Source: Larix sibirica
Taxonomy: Eukaryota; Streptophyta; Pinopsida; Pinales; Pinaceae
Reading direction: 5' to 3'
NCBI GenBank assembly: GCA_004151065.3
Contig: NWUY0300060211.1
Coordinates: forward strand, 16,254-34,649
Length of the DNA: 18,396 nt
Shown here: positions 8,850 through 17,569 of the stretch, piece by piece
How the letters are laid out: each line of letters starts with the position of its first letter
Position numbering within the stretch: position 1 is the stretch's first letter
Translations under genes and position numbers: made by a program
Notes under the pieces: generated by a model
The model's database searches: none
Seen by the model: only the letters and a program-made list of their open reading frames with translations
What the model was told of the DNA's origin: nothing

Positions 8850-9793
8850 CTTTTCAGAATCGAATTAATAAGAACAAGGCATCACCTCTAGAAAACCATC
8901 GATTTAACAAGAATGAAATGTGTGCTTCTATTTTATTAAAAAGAAACAACGAGTCCACAAACCTATAGGAATTTGTCTTGAGCAAGAAGCCTAGGTACTG
9001 AAAAGTGGAATCAAAATGTTTCGACCAAAACGACATAGCACTAATGAAAAGGTCAAACACTTTAGGGGAGAGGTTGTGACAAAGGATGCTCAACTTAGCA
9101 TGATTAGTTTCCATGCTAGTAGCTCAACTGTATATTTCTAGGATTTTCTTAGTTTCCATGAGGTCCAAAGGCTAGTAGTTGGGTATTAACTTTCCCCGAA
9201 TGTAATCGATACACCTTTTAGGACTCCTCTTCTCTTAGATTCCTTAACTAGGCCACTTAATCCTTTCATGACTAAGAGAAATAAGAAAGGAGAGAGTGGC
9301 AAACCTTGCTTGAGACCTCGAGAGGCACAAAAGAGTATTGATGGGAACCCATTAATTAAGACAAAGAAAGAGACAGATTGCACACCCCATTATCCAGTTT
9401 ATAGTGACCAGGTTCATACCTGGTTGCTGCAGCAACAGACACAGATAATCCTAGCTTAATCTATCGTAAGCTTTTGAAAAATCGAGCTTCAAAATCATAG
9501 TTAATGAGCCTAGGCTTCTTAATTGAATGGAGAGCTTCCTGAGCTATCGCTATTGCATCATGAATGCACCCACCACTGAGAAAACCAAACTGCTCTTCCA
9601 AGATAATTTTGCTAAGAATAGGCTTCAACCTATTGGTCAGAATCCTCGCCACCAACTTATATATGGCATTACAACACAAGATCAATCTGAAATCTCCCAA
9701 AGAAGTGGCTTCTTGTTTCTTCAGGAGCAAGACCAAAAATGTTGAATTCATTGTTGAAACCATTTTTCCCATCCTATTAGACTTATTCACCAC
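8850..9793 (-). pseudogene. LINE ORF2, reverse transcriptase remnant lacking FVDD
   Basis: The RT copies the element RNA at the nicked target. Block 1 (9793-9461) contains LGDFRLILCCNAIYKLVARI and EEQFGFLSGGCIHDAIAIAQ (R of the usual SGRCIHD is G here). Block 2 (9383-9186) contains SRGLKQGLPLSPFLFLLVMK, the RQGCPLSP motif with changes. Right after FGES (about 9189) the frame meets a stop and reaches LDLMETKKILEIYS within a few codons. The roughly 20-30 codons that should hold the catalytic FVDD or YADD box are absent. Block 3 (9114-8854) contains NHAKLSILCHNLSPKVFDLF and FQYLGFLLK, the thumb-side conserved part. Confidence 0.85.
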
Positions 9794-10479
9794 CTTTATA
9801 AGGTATTCTTTAATATGGTCGAAGAATCCAATGGAAAACTAGACCATGAACCGATCAGGCCTTGGGATTTTTCCTCGCTTAAGCAAGTTGAGAGTTGATT
9901 GGAGCTCATCTTCAGTAATGTCCTCTTCTAATGAGGCATTCATGTCTTTGTCTACCATTCGAGGGACAAGACTTAACACCTAAATAATATCACCAGTAGG
10001 GCATCCTAAGGGTTACTTAAATGATTCCTGGAAATAAGAAATCGCTACCTCCGCTTTATCCTAGAATGTGGCTACCATTTCGTCTGACGAGGATTTTAAT
10101 TCCTAAGTGGTATTTTGTTTCTTGTGATGACTGATGAAATTGTGAAAGAACTTAGTATTTTTATCACCCTCCTAAAGCCATATTACCTTGCTCTTTAATC
10201 TCCATGTTATTTCTTCTTTTTCCAACCAGTCCGACTTGTGAACCTCAAGGTGGCTTGAAGGGTCTCTAGTTCCTCCCTTTTTGGGTCCAAGAAGACACCA
10301 TAAGCGTTCTCCTCATACAACTACTTAATTTTATCCTCAATATTGAATAGCTCAACCTAAGATTTCTTCTTAAAGGCTATCGACAAATATTTGGAAGATT
10401 TTCTACCAACCACTAGATTGTCAACCATTTGTTACATGCACGTAGAATCGATTTCCTCATGAATTCTATTCCACCACGC

Positions 10480-11150
10480 AATCATCATATTTATGTAATT
10501 TTTTTTCAAGAGCAATGCATGGTTGAACTTTAGTGGAGATGAATGCTTTCACTCTGGATTCTCTATATTTCATATAATATGTGAATAATCCAAACTGCCA
10601 CCCAAACCTACCTAGGATTTCACCAGGAGATTTCCTGCCGCAAGCGAGTCCAACACAACAAACCTGTCCAGTTGATTTTCTATGCCTTCATTCCCTCGAC
10701 AACCATTTCACCAAGTGGGAGTGAGCTTCATCATCTCCACATTGACAAGACACAAATCTACCAACATATGGGAGAAAAATTCCCAAAGCGCATTCTGACG
10801 GGGATGAGATCCCCACACTTCTCTAAGAGAGAGAGTGAGTGAAATTGAAATCCTTTCTTGTTATGATTTCATTAACTGAAATAAATAAATAAATAAATGA
10901 CGCGACCAATGTTTCCCAATAACTCCTTCTCTTAAGGTACAACCCATATCTAAATATGTATCCAACATATCAACCAGGATTCCTAAGGAGAACATTGGAA
11001 AGCTTACAACCATTAATCCATGCCTCCACCTAGAGAGAATGCCTCTTGACATACCTTCAGCATCCACCATGCAGAAAGACCAATCTGGAGCCACGAGGAA
11101 AAAAAAATTGATCGTCTTGGAACCTGCACACATTATTTCCTAGATGAGTG
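10480..11150 (-). pseudogene. LINE ORF2, AP-like endonuclease remnant
   Basis: The EEP endonuclease of a LINE nicks the target DNA to prime reverse transcription. Visible pieces are FFFLVAPDWSFCMVDAEGMS and GILVDMLDTYLDMGCTL (11133-10861), then LSLREVWGSHPRQNALWEFF (about 10825-10765), followed by KLTPTW, NGCRG and LDRFVVLDSLAAGN (to about 10620), which match the conserved middle and late EEP blocks. The start of the domain (the NVRGL and QETK blocks) is not visible. The GGDLN block is garbled around an AAAT microsatellite (10879-10898), and the SDHLP block has degraded to a sequence like SLDYSHII. Stops occur throughout. Confidence 0.7.
10879..10898. repeat. AAAT microsatellite (5 units)
   Basis: Five perfect AAAT units lie inside the endonuclease remnant of the LINE. 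They replace coding-like sequence and so probably arose after the element died. Confidence 0.9.
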
Positions 11151-11189
11151 GAATATCTTTGTTATAAAATTTTACGATCCTTTTGATGG

Positions 11190-13051
11190 ATAACAACTTA
11201 ACGGAGCCCCCAAGCATTAAAGTGAAGGATGATCATGAGGGACCCATGGCTTCGGATTTCACAACTTTAAGGGCCCTTTCGATCATATCCTACTTGCCAC
11301 ATCGGACGTCAACTTTGGCTTACTTTTGGGCCAAGGATAAAAAATATTTCCTTCCCACCCCTCTACCCAAGTCTTTACCTAGAGCAAGGCCACCCTTTAT
11401 CTCCCCTTCCTCTGTTACTTTGGATTTGGAATAGAGGCCATAGTCAGAGATCACAAAATAACTCGAACAGTTTACAAGAGGATTGATTGAGTTCAAGGAG
11501 CACGAATGGTCACAGGGCTTAAAACCTCCCCTCGAGGGGATCCAGCCAAGAATAGGGAGTGAGTAAACCCAAGATGAATTCCTTACGCAGAGATGAAACC
11601 ACAGGGGGGATGGGATCCACCTTCCCATCCAGATTCGGTAGGGATTTATTAACAATATGCAAAGGAGAGTCTAATGGTTCAACCTCATGAGCCTGGAAAA
11701 GAATAGAAGAGACAACCTTACCAATTTCCTCCTGCTATAACTTGACTAACTTCCTTGAGGTTGCTACCTCTGTTATCGGCTCTAACGATTTTAGAAGACC
11801 GACCCTTTTGAAACGGGACTAGTTGGGATGCACTTTCTTGGTGAGCTCAATGCGAGAGAGGGATCCTCTTTTTTCCTCCATGCTTTCCTAGTCTTTTAAT
11901 CAAATCCTCTCTACAAGGAGCATTGAGCTTGCACATGGCCAACTTCATGGAAGGAATAACACCTTAAAGGAACTTTCAAAAAATCAATCTTTTGATTCCA
12001 TGAAGAGTCAGGAGATTCCAATTCAATTTCCTCTAGGATTTTGCTCCTGATATCAACTTCAACCAACAAAGGATCCCACCTATGATCTGGATTAATGTCC
12101 CATCCTTCTTCCATATTAAGAAACCTTCCTATCTTGTTACCAATGCCTTCCAACACCTCCCTCCTCCAAAAGGATTGGTGGAGGCAAGGAAAATTGCCCA
12201 AAGGTCATGGATATTAATAGGTTCATGACATTGATCAAAATACACACTCCACTCCTGAAGCATGAAATCGGAAGGCCCCCAACGCCAACTACCTGCAACC
12301 ATCTTCATGGATTCTTAGAATAAAACAACTCCAACCCTAGAGAGGACAAACAACATGAGATTATACCCTAACTCCTTACCTTGATGCTCCTCTAACCATC
12401 AATGCAAAGACGTTCGTCGAACCATTTTACCACATAATTGTCGAACTAGTGTCACTCCCAGATAATTACAAACTTCTTCTAGTCTGATGTCATGACCTAC
12501 AACCAACTTTACTTTATCTATCCTAGGATCTATGCACTACACCTTGCATGGAGGAGGTCTAGAGCTACGATCTTCGGAATCCTTGGAATTAGGTTGTTGG
12601 ATATCGACTGAGTTTATCGATAAAGAAACCTAGACACCTACTTCAGTGAACGTCTAACACACGCAATCTACCAAGTTAAGAGATCGTTGAAGGGAAATAT
12701 TATTGAGTGAGGGGGGTTTAATTTGCTATTGACAAAAGCTTTTACGCCGGGAATACCTGAGACTTTGTGGAACACCTTTTGAGCTGCCAACTTGGGTTCT
12801 CGAAGCCGACGTCTAGCCTCCATGAATTCCCCATTTGAAAGAAATATGTGAAATGGGATAGGGCATGATTTCCCATAATCTACCTCCTCCTCATCCATTA
12901 AGAGCCTCAAGTTCAACTCCACCACATGCCAGACGACTCTCGAACCTTCCTTCCCCTGGAAACCTAGCAGTGGGGGAGGGGAAACAAAACAAAACCCCCC
13001 AAAAAGACCCTGAAAACCCCCCATGGTGCGTGAGCACACTGCAGACCCCAC
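11190..13051 (-). pseudogene. LINE ORF1 remnant (DUF4283-like with CCHC knuckle)
   Basis: ORF1 of this LINE class encodes an RNA-binding protein. The N-terminal piece (13051-12668) contains AAQKVFHKVSGIPGVKAFVN. The middle (about 12660-12210) is heavily shifted but still translates in pieces such as GSWRWGPSDFMLQEWSVYFD. The segment 12201-11911 reads FPCLHQSFWRREVLEGIGNK, then a stretch ending CYSFHEVGHVQAQC. This matches the usual end of DUF4283 followed by a CX2CX4HX4C zinc knuckle in which the second Cys has become Phe. A C-terminal tail with KGGLALGKDLGRGVGRKYF lies at 11655-11320. The order and motifs are what identify it; the protein is not translatable as one frame. Confidence 0.75.
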
Positions 13052-13092
13052 CTAGTATCAGTAATAAGAGTTTGAGTGATCTTGTAGATTAA

Positions 13093-14215
13093 AAAATATC
13101 ATTCAATTTGTTTCAAGTGAGTGAAAGAGAAAAGTGAGATCAATATTTTATCGTTAATTTTGTGTTTTATGGGTATCATACATTAATAAAAATGCAATTG
13201 TTATCATAGTCATTGAAATTATGTAATAGTAAACATGAGGTTCATAAATATATATAGATTAATCTTACTGCCTGAAAGGATAATAATGTAAGATATCATA
13301 TCCCTAAGTATAGTGGTAGCTGACCAATTTCTCATTAATATAATCATTGAAATTATTTAATAGTTAAGATAATTATAATAAATTGTATGAATGAAAAAAT
13401 GTGAGAGTCCAACTAATGTTATCTTGCATAATTATCGAAAGTATGTAATTGTGAGCCTAATTATACTCATTTCTTATAACTAATGTTTTAGTGGTATCTT
13501 ACATAATTAAGAAACAATAATTAGCATAGTTTATATACTATTTGAAAAAGAAAAAAATAAATAAATATTATAATCATGGAACCGCCAATTATTGTTTTAA
13601 TGGATTCTAAAGTTAGCACTATATGAGAAACCATATGTATTAGAGAAAAGTGAGATTAATATTAAGTTCATGGTTTCTAACTATTCCTTATTTTATTTTT
13701 ATGTAATGCTCGTACCCACAGAGTTTCGAAACAGTGACCTTACGCATGGAGTGCCTTAATAGTACACTCATTCACCGTCTATTCTACGCCTCGTGGGATT
13801 TAACTAGTTTATTATTGGTATTGTTCTCCTTTGACAATAATTTTATGCTCATAATGAAGTTGTGAATATATTGATATATTAATAGTTATATAATTTTGTA
13901 TTTAAGATGTACTTAAGTTGATGAAGTGAGTTATTAAATGGATAAATTCAATATTTTTGTCACCGGAAATTATTTCCTAAATATCGTAGGAATTTTGCGG
14001 AAAGTTATAGTTCCACCTAATTGATGGGAGCTTTGACCATGGAACTTGGCATTGGGGATTTTGGCCCACTTTTGAGATGACCCAAATAGTCAAAATTTCA
14101 AGAAAAATACTAAATCAAGGCATAACTTTACTTAGAAAAAAATGTACAACTAGAAAGGTTGAGTATCTCCATTTAGTAAATCACTTCTAAGATAATATTA
14201 AAAGTTGAACAATTA
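13093..14215. other. AT-rich spacer between two LINEs
   Basis: No open frame of note lies on either strand. It holds short diverged repeats (a TCATTGAAATTATGTAATAGT-like word near 13210, 13344 and 13431; a GAGAAAAGTGAGAT(C/T)AATATT word near 13128 and 13644) and a tRNA-like patch at 13711-13797. The base composition differs clearly from the LINE to its left. Confidence 0.6.
13711..13797 (-). repeat. tRNA-like patch, possible SINE remnant
   Basis: On the minus strand the sequence GACGGTGAATGAGTG is followed about 40 bases later by AAGGTCACTGTTTCGAAACT. The latter resembles a Pol III B box (GGTTCGAANNC; here GTTTCGAAACT, 13732-13722) preceded by tRNA arm-like sequence. It is more GC-rich than its AT-rich surroundings. 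An A box is only weakly suggested. It could be a SINE head or a degenerate tRNA pseudogene. Confidence 0.35.
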
Positions 14216-14407
14216 CCCCAAGGAAGTTATTTATGCAATCATTTCCAAAAAGCAAGGGGCTTTGATAAGAAGACATCTTTTAGATGGGCCTTTGTGACAG
14301 GGAGACAAATTCTAGATAGTATAATAGTTTCCTAGGAGACAATCCACTCTCTAGTGGCTCAATAAGTAAGCTCAACAAAATCATATCATGCTTATGAAAC
14401 TTGACAG

Positions 14408-14456
14408 GTCCAAAGCATATATCTAAATTATAGACATGTCCAAAGCATATAATCTA
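14408..14456. repeat. Short tandem duplication inside the LINE
   Basis: GTCCAAAGCATAT followed by ATCTAA occurs at 14408-14425 and again, with one extra A, at 14438-14456. The copies are 30 bp apart. It falls in a poorly conserved part of the RT and adds to the frame damage. Confidence 0.8.
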
Positions 14457-14647
14457 ATGAGTTGATGTTTTATCCATCATATACAAAGTTCCCCAAGGGC
14501 CTTTAGGTTTTATGACTTGGATTTAATCGATGGATAATTATGTCAACACATTTCTTTTACATTTTACTAAAGATCTTTCAAGTCACCAAAGGGATTATGA
14601 ATTATTCTCCTATATGGAGCTATTTCATCCCATTAAAGGAATGAGAC

Positions 14648-15043
14648 ATGGTAGAATCCTTAAGAAAATTCATCAATGATTACAATGGCAATTTCCAAAT
14701 TTTAGGAATAAGGTTAGAGAGACGTATAGAGACCATTTATAATCTACAATTTGTTAATGATGTTATGTTCATAGTTGAAGCCACCGTGGATGAAGCAAAA
14801 CCATTCCAAGATTGTCAAAATATATTCATTGATGTCTTAGGATATCACATTAATGAAGTGAAATCCAAAACTTTCTTCTTCAATGCCCCGTCAGTTGTTC
14901 AAAATCATATCAATATATTATTGAAGTTTCCAATAGCCTCACTCCCAAGAAAATATGTAGGCATTTCCCTCATGGAGAACAATATGAGAGACATTAACTG
15001 GGAAGAATATTTAACTAAAATTTACAAAAAACTACAAAGGTGA
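14648..15043 (+). pseudogene. LINE reverse transcriptase fragment with FVND box
   Basis: This is the longest open piece (131 codons) of the plus-strand LINE, covering the catalytic palm and the start of the thumb. FVND at codons 35-38 stands where FVDD or YADD is needed; the Asn replaces a metal-binding Asp, so activity would be lost even if the frame were whole. The preceding RQGDPLSP block is barely recognisable as IKG followed by MRHG just upstream. The TGA after KLQR is followed in frame by the expected continuation with more stops. Confidence 0.8.
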
Positions 15044-15718
15044 ACTTTCTTAAGTATCTCATTTTGAGGTAAACCCATACTTCTAAAACCAATACTCCAA
15101 GCCATATCAATTTTCCTCTTCTCCGATATTCTACTAGTGCCCCAAACAATTATACAGAAAATAAAGCAGATGCACCCCAAAAAAATGTAGTGGGGCTCTC
15201 AATTAGAATCTAAATGGACCTTGGTTTCCTAGAAAAAGGTATGTGCAACCAACCATAAAGGAGGGTTGGGACTCCATTACTAAATTACTAACATAAGTTT
15301 ATGCCAAAGTTAATTTAGCCCTAGTTCCACGAGCAAAAGAATATTTGGACACAAATTGAGAAAGGAAGCATGCCACCAACATAACATGGGAAGATATTCC
15401 TAGAGCCTTAACTTATCCAAATGGTTCTTATATATATAAGGATGTATAAAAAGTGTTGGTGAACCTAATGGAGTTTCAAAATTTGGGAACATAAATTTGG
15501 TCTTCTATTGGGAAGATTCATGGAACTACTTGTCATCTTTATAGCATAGTATTGAACCTTGTGGGGAGCACATTATTGTTCAACAATTAACACAAATCAA
15601 AGATAAATATTTATGGGTATAAGAAGAAAAACAAGTAGGTTTAATCTCGAAAAAAGTTTCATATCGACATGCACGTGGCTCTTAATAACTAGAAATCCAT
15701 ACTGGCCTCTCACTAGAA

Positions 15719-16018
15719 TCAGGAATGTAAGAGTGCTAATAGAATAGAAAGTAACCTATAAAGGACACCCTCTCTCACCCCTCTAGTCAATGTCTTCGAA
15801 CTAGCTAGATTGCAATAACTAATGGTGTATTTTTGTCCCTTAAAAACAACTCTCAAGTGTATATTTGTCATGGAAGAAACTGAAAGGAGGTTTTTTCTCA
15901 ACCCCGAGACAAACCAAATATCATCCAAATCAAGAACATCATATGAAGGCATTTGAAATGAAATGGGCCTCACTCCTTTTATAGGGTGAGTGGGATCATC
16001 ACCAAGATCCACATCCAT
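15719..16018 (-). pseudogene. Copia pre-integrase segment
   Basis: This is a 99-codon open piece and the best preserved part of the minus-strand copia remnant. FVSGLRKNLLSVSSM is the conserved copia motif between protease and integrase (usually ..VPGLxKNLLSVS). It should be followed by the integrase HHCC zinc finger, which is missing, so the copy was cut here. Confidence 0.8.
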
Positions 16019-16960
16019 ATCTCCCTTTTGATCTTAAACCATGTTGAATAGGGATTTTTCAAATGTCATGTTTCTTGAATCTATGTTGTTCATATAATAA
16101 CCAACAATGGAAACAATATTAGACTATAAACAAGAATCCATGAAAAACAGTCTCAAACTTAGAGGTCCCCTCCTCTACTCCTAGAACAGTCCTAGGTGCA
16201 ATCTATTTCATGCTTTTTCCCTTTTTCTTTAAAGGGCATTATCCTGCATATTGTCCCATCCCATGAAATCAAAATCACATGATATTAATCAAGTCCTTAT
16301 TTCATGAATGTGTCTTATCCTTCCTCTTCAATCCTTTATTGCTACTCTTCTTTGTCTTCTTGACGAGACCAATAGCATCCACTTTCGCTTGTTGCTTTGA
16401 ACAAGACTACAATATGATTTCCTCTTGCACAAGATATACCAAAAGCTTTGGGAGGCATATTTTCATGAGCACAAATATCCTAAACAAAAGGCACCCATGA
16501 AGGAAGAATCCCTTTAATGGCTATGGATATTAACTCCTAATTCTCAAACATAGTTCCAATGGAATCCACTAATCCTTGTCAAAACCTTAGCATAGTATAT
16601 GTCTTGCTCATACTAACCATTGAGAGTTGGTTTCGTAAGAGCATTTGTCAAGGATCACAATAACTTTGAAATAGATTAACTAAAGCATTAACATCTTCTT
16701 ATCAATCTTATTATCAACAATGTGTGAGATGAATCGATCCTTCACTAAATCAAGAATGGTTCTATTCACTTTGGCTTCCTTCTATCAATGAGTATCCAAT
16801 TGTGTTGGATATGTAGGTTTTAGAATCTCCTTTTAAATGTGCTTCCAAAGATCAGCCTTTTCCATAAGAATCTGAAGCATTAACTTCCATGGAATAAAGT
16901 TAGAAGCTCCCTCCAACTTGTCACACTCTCTAAGACCGAGAATCACCTTATGCGTCCTAT
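15719..16960 (-). mobile_element. Ty1/copia remnant: gag, protease, pre-integrase
   Basis: Read leftward, gag starts near 16960 with CDKLEGASNFIPWKLMLQIL and LWKHI, then EAKVNRTILDLVKDRFISHI (about 16785). It continues with IKGILPSWVPFV and ICAHENMPPKAFG (about 16520-16430). A degenerate zinc knuckle HGMGQYAG then CPLKKKGK (about 16265-16215) follows. A protease start is seen as FFMDSC (about 16145), where DSG is expected. The GAG-pre-integrase segment is best kept (16018-15719): DLGDDPTHPIKGVRPISFQM, FVSGLRKNLLSVSSMT and SSKTLTRGVREGVLYRLL. Integrase, RT and RNase H are not seen further left, where the LINE tail begins. It is truncated at both ends, and several in-frame stops are present. 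Confidence 0.8.
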
Positions 16961-17134
16961 ACAGATCTCAAGTGCACAGTATTAGTGTTATATGAAGTGG
17001 AAAAAACTGCTACGAACGCAGTGTATCTATAAACACTAAATATATAAATAATAATAAATCAATAATAATGAAGAGACATATCTTCACTAAAGTATTGGGT
17101 ATGTGTTATATTCAATGCATGACTACCCCCCTTC
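16961..17134. other. Short AT-rich junction between two copia elements
   Basis: About 170 bases between the gag start of the leftward element and the probable LTR of the rightward element. It is too short to hold an LTR plus leader for the leftward element, so its 5' LTR is missing. No gene seen. Confidence 0.5.
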
Positions 17135-17440
17135 TGATGGGGGTTCAGAGGCTAGCTCCATTTTTTGGCTATTTTCGACCAATGGTTTCTCATCCCATGG
17201 TAACCTAATTCCAATTTGGGAATTAGGGTTTCTAAGGTTGGTGAATTCCTATATATTGTAGTGTAAATGGTTGAATTAATACAACAACAAAAAACAAAGA
17301 GAGAAGTGAAGTTGGTTTTTCCCTTCAAGGTTTCTAGTGTAAATTTATGTGTACTGTGTGTGAATGTCATTGTTTACTTTCTATTTTGCTTAGGATTCAT
17401 ATGCATTGTTACACTTAAAAATTTTAGGTTTAGAACTTTC
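17135..17440 (+). mobile_element. Probable 5' LTR of a plus-strand copia element
   Basis: The right edge is well supported: the sequence ends AACTTTCA and, three bases later, a tRNA-iMet-type primer binding site begins. The left edge is a guess at TGATGGGGGTTCAG, giving a TG...CA element of about 306 bp. A TATA-like TATATATT at 17250-17257 and a downstream A-rich ACAACAACAAAAAACAAAG would fit promoter and R-region signals. The 3' LTR, needed to fix the left edge, lies outside the window if it exists. Confidence 0.6.
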
Positions 17441-17443
17441 ATT

Positions 17444-17455
17444 TGGTATCATAGC
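17444..17455 (+). other. Primer binding site (tRNA-iMet type)
   Basis: TGGTATCATAGC matches the common plant copia PBS TGGTATCAGAGC at 11 of 12 bases. It is complementary to the 3' end of initiator methionine tRNA and lies three bases after the probable LTR end. Confidence 0.8.
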
Positions 17456-17569
17456 AGTATTTGGCTTCAGGGGGACACCTTTGTTGTTGAGGGTCTAGCT
17501 CGGTTCTTGGGTCTGTAATAAACTCGGTTTCAATGGTAGCTCTGCAAAGGTGATTCTCTTGCTAAAATA

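Larger units (their letters stand above)
7303..13060 (-). mobile_element. Nearly full-length, inactive LINE (ORF1 + EEP-RT-RNase H ORF2)
   Basis: Reading leftward, the domains appear in the canonical plant LINE order. They are an ORF1 remnant with a DUF4283-like part and CCHC knuckle (13051 to about 11190), then ORF2 with endonuclease (11133 to about 10500), reverse transcriptase (9793-8850), the connector and zf-RVT region (8800-7895) and RNase H (about 7600-7303). The frames are broken by many stops and shifts, so neither protein can be made. The 5' end is probably just right of 13051, where the sequence changes to AT-rich spacer. The 3' end is lost at the N at 7302, so no tail or target-site duplication can be checked. 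Confidence 0.85.
14220..15645 (+). mobile_element. LINE fragment on plus strand (RT and C-terminal part)
   Basis: Translation in shifting frames gives the RT blocks in order. They are VIYAIISKKQG (about 14228), GRQILDSIIVS with TIHSL (about 14300-14355), FNRWIIMSTHFFYIL (about 14525), the 131-codon open segment 14648-15043 holding QFVNDVMFIVEA, VLGYHINEVKSKTFFFNAPS and LPRKYVGISL, then PILLKPILQAISIFLFSDIL (about 15070), KWTLVS and NHKGGLGLHY (to about 15285). The fragment ends with GSYIYKDV and VFYWEDSWNYLSSL (to about 15540), the FWEDSW block found after the RT in plant LINEs. The first Asp of the catalytic FVDD is Asn (14756-14758). It is 5'-truncated, a different family from the LINE at 7303-13060, and dead. 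Confidence 0.8.

Noticed and set aside
9527-9842. Plus-strand open frames of 72 and 92 codons
   Set aside because: Antisense to the conserved RT blocks of the LINE.
12865-13092. Plus-strand proline/serine-rich 75-codon frame
   Set aside because: Antisense to the ORF1 N-terminal remnant of the LINE and of low complexity.
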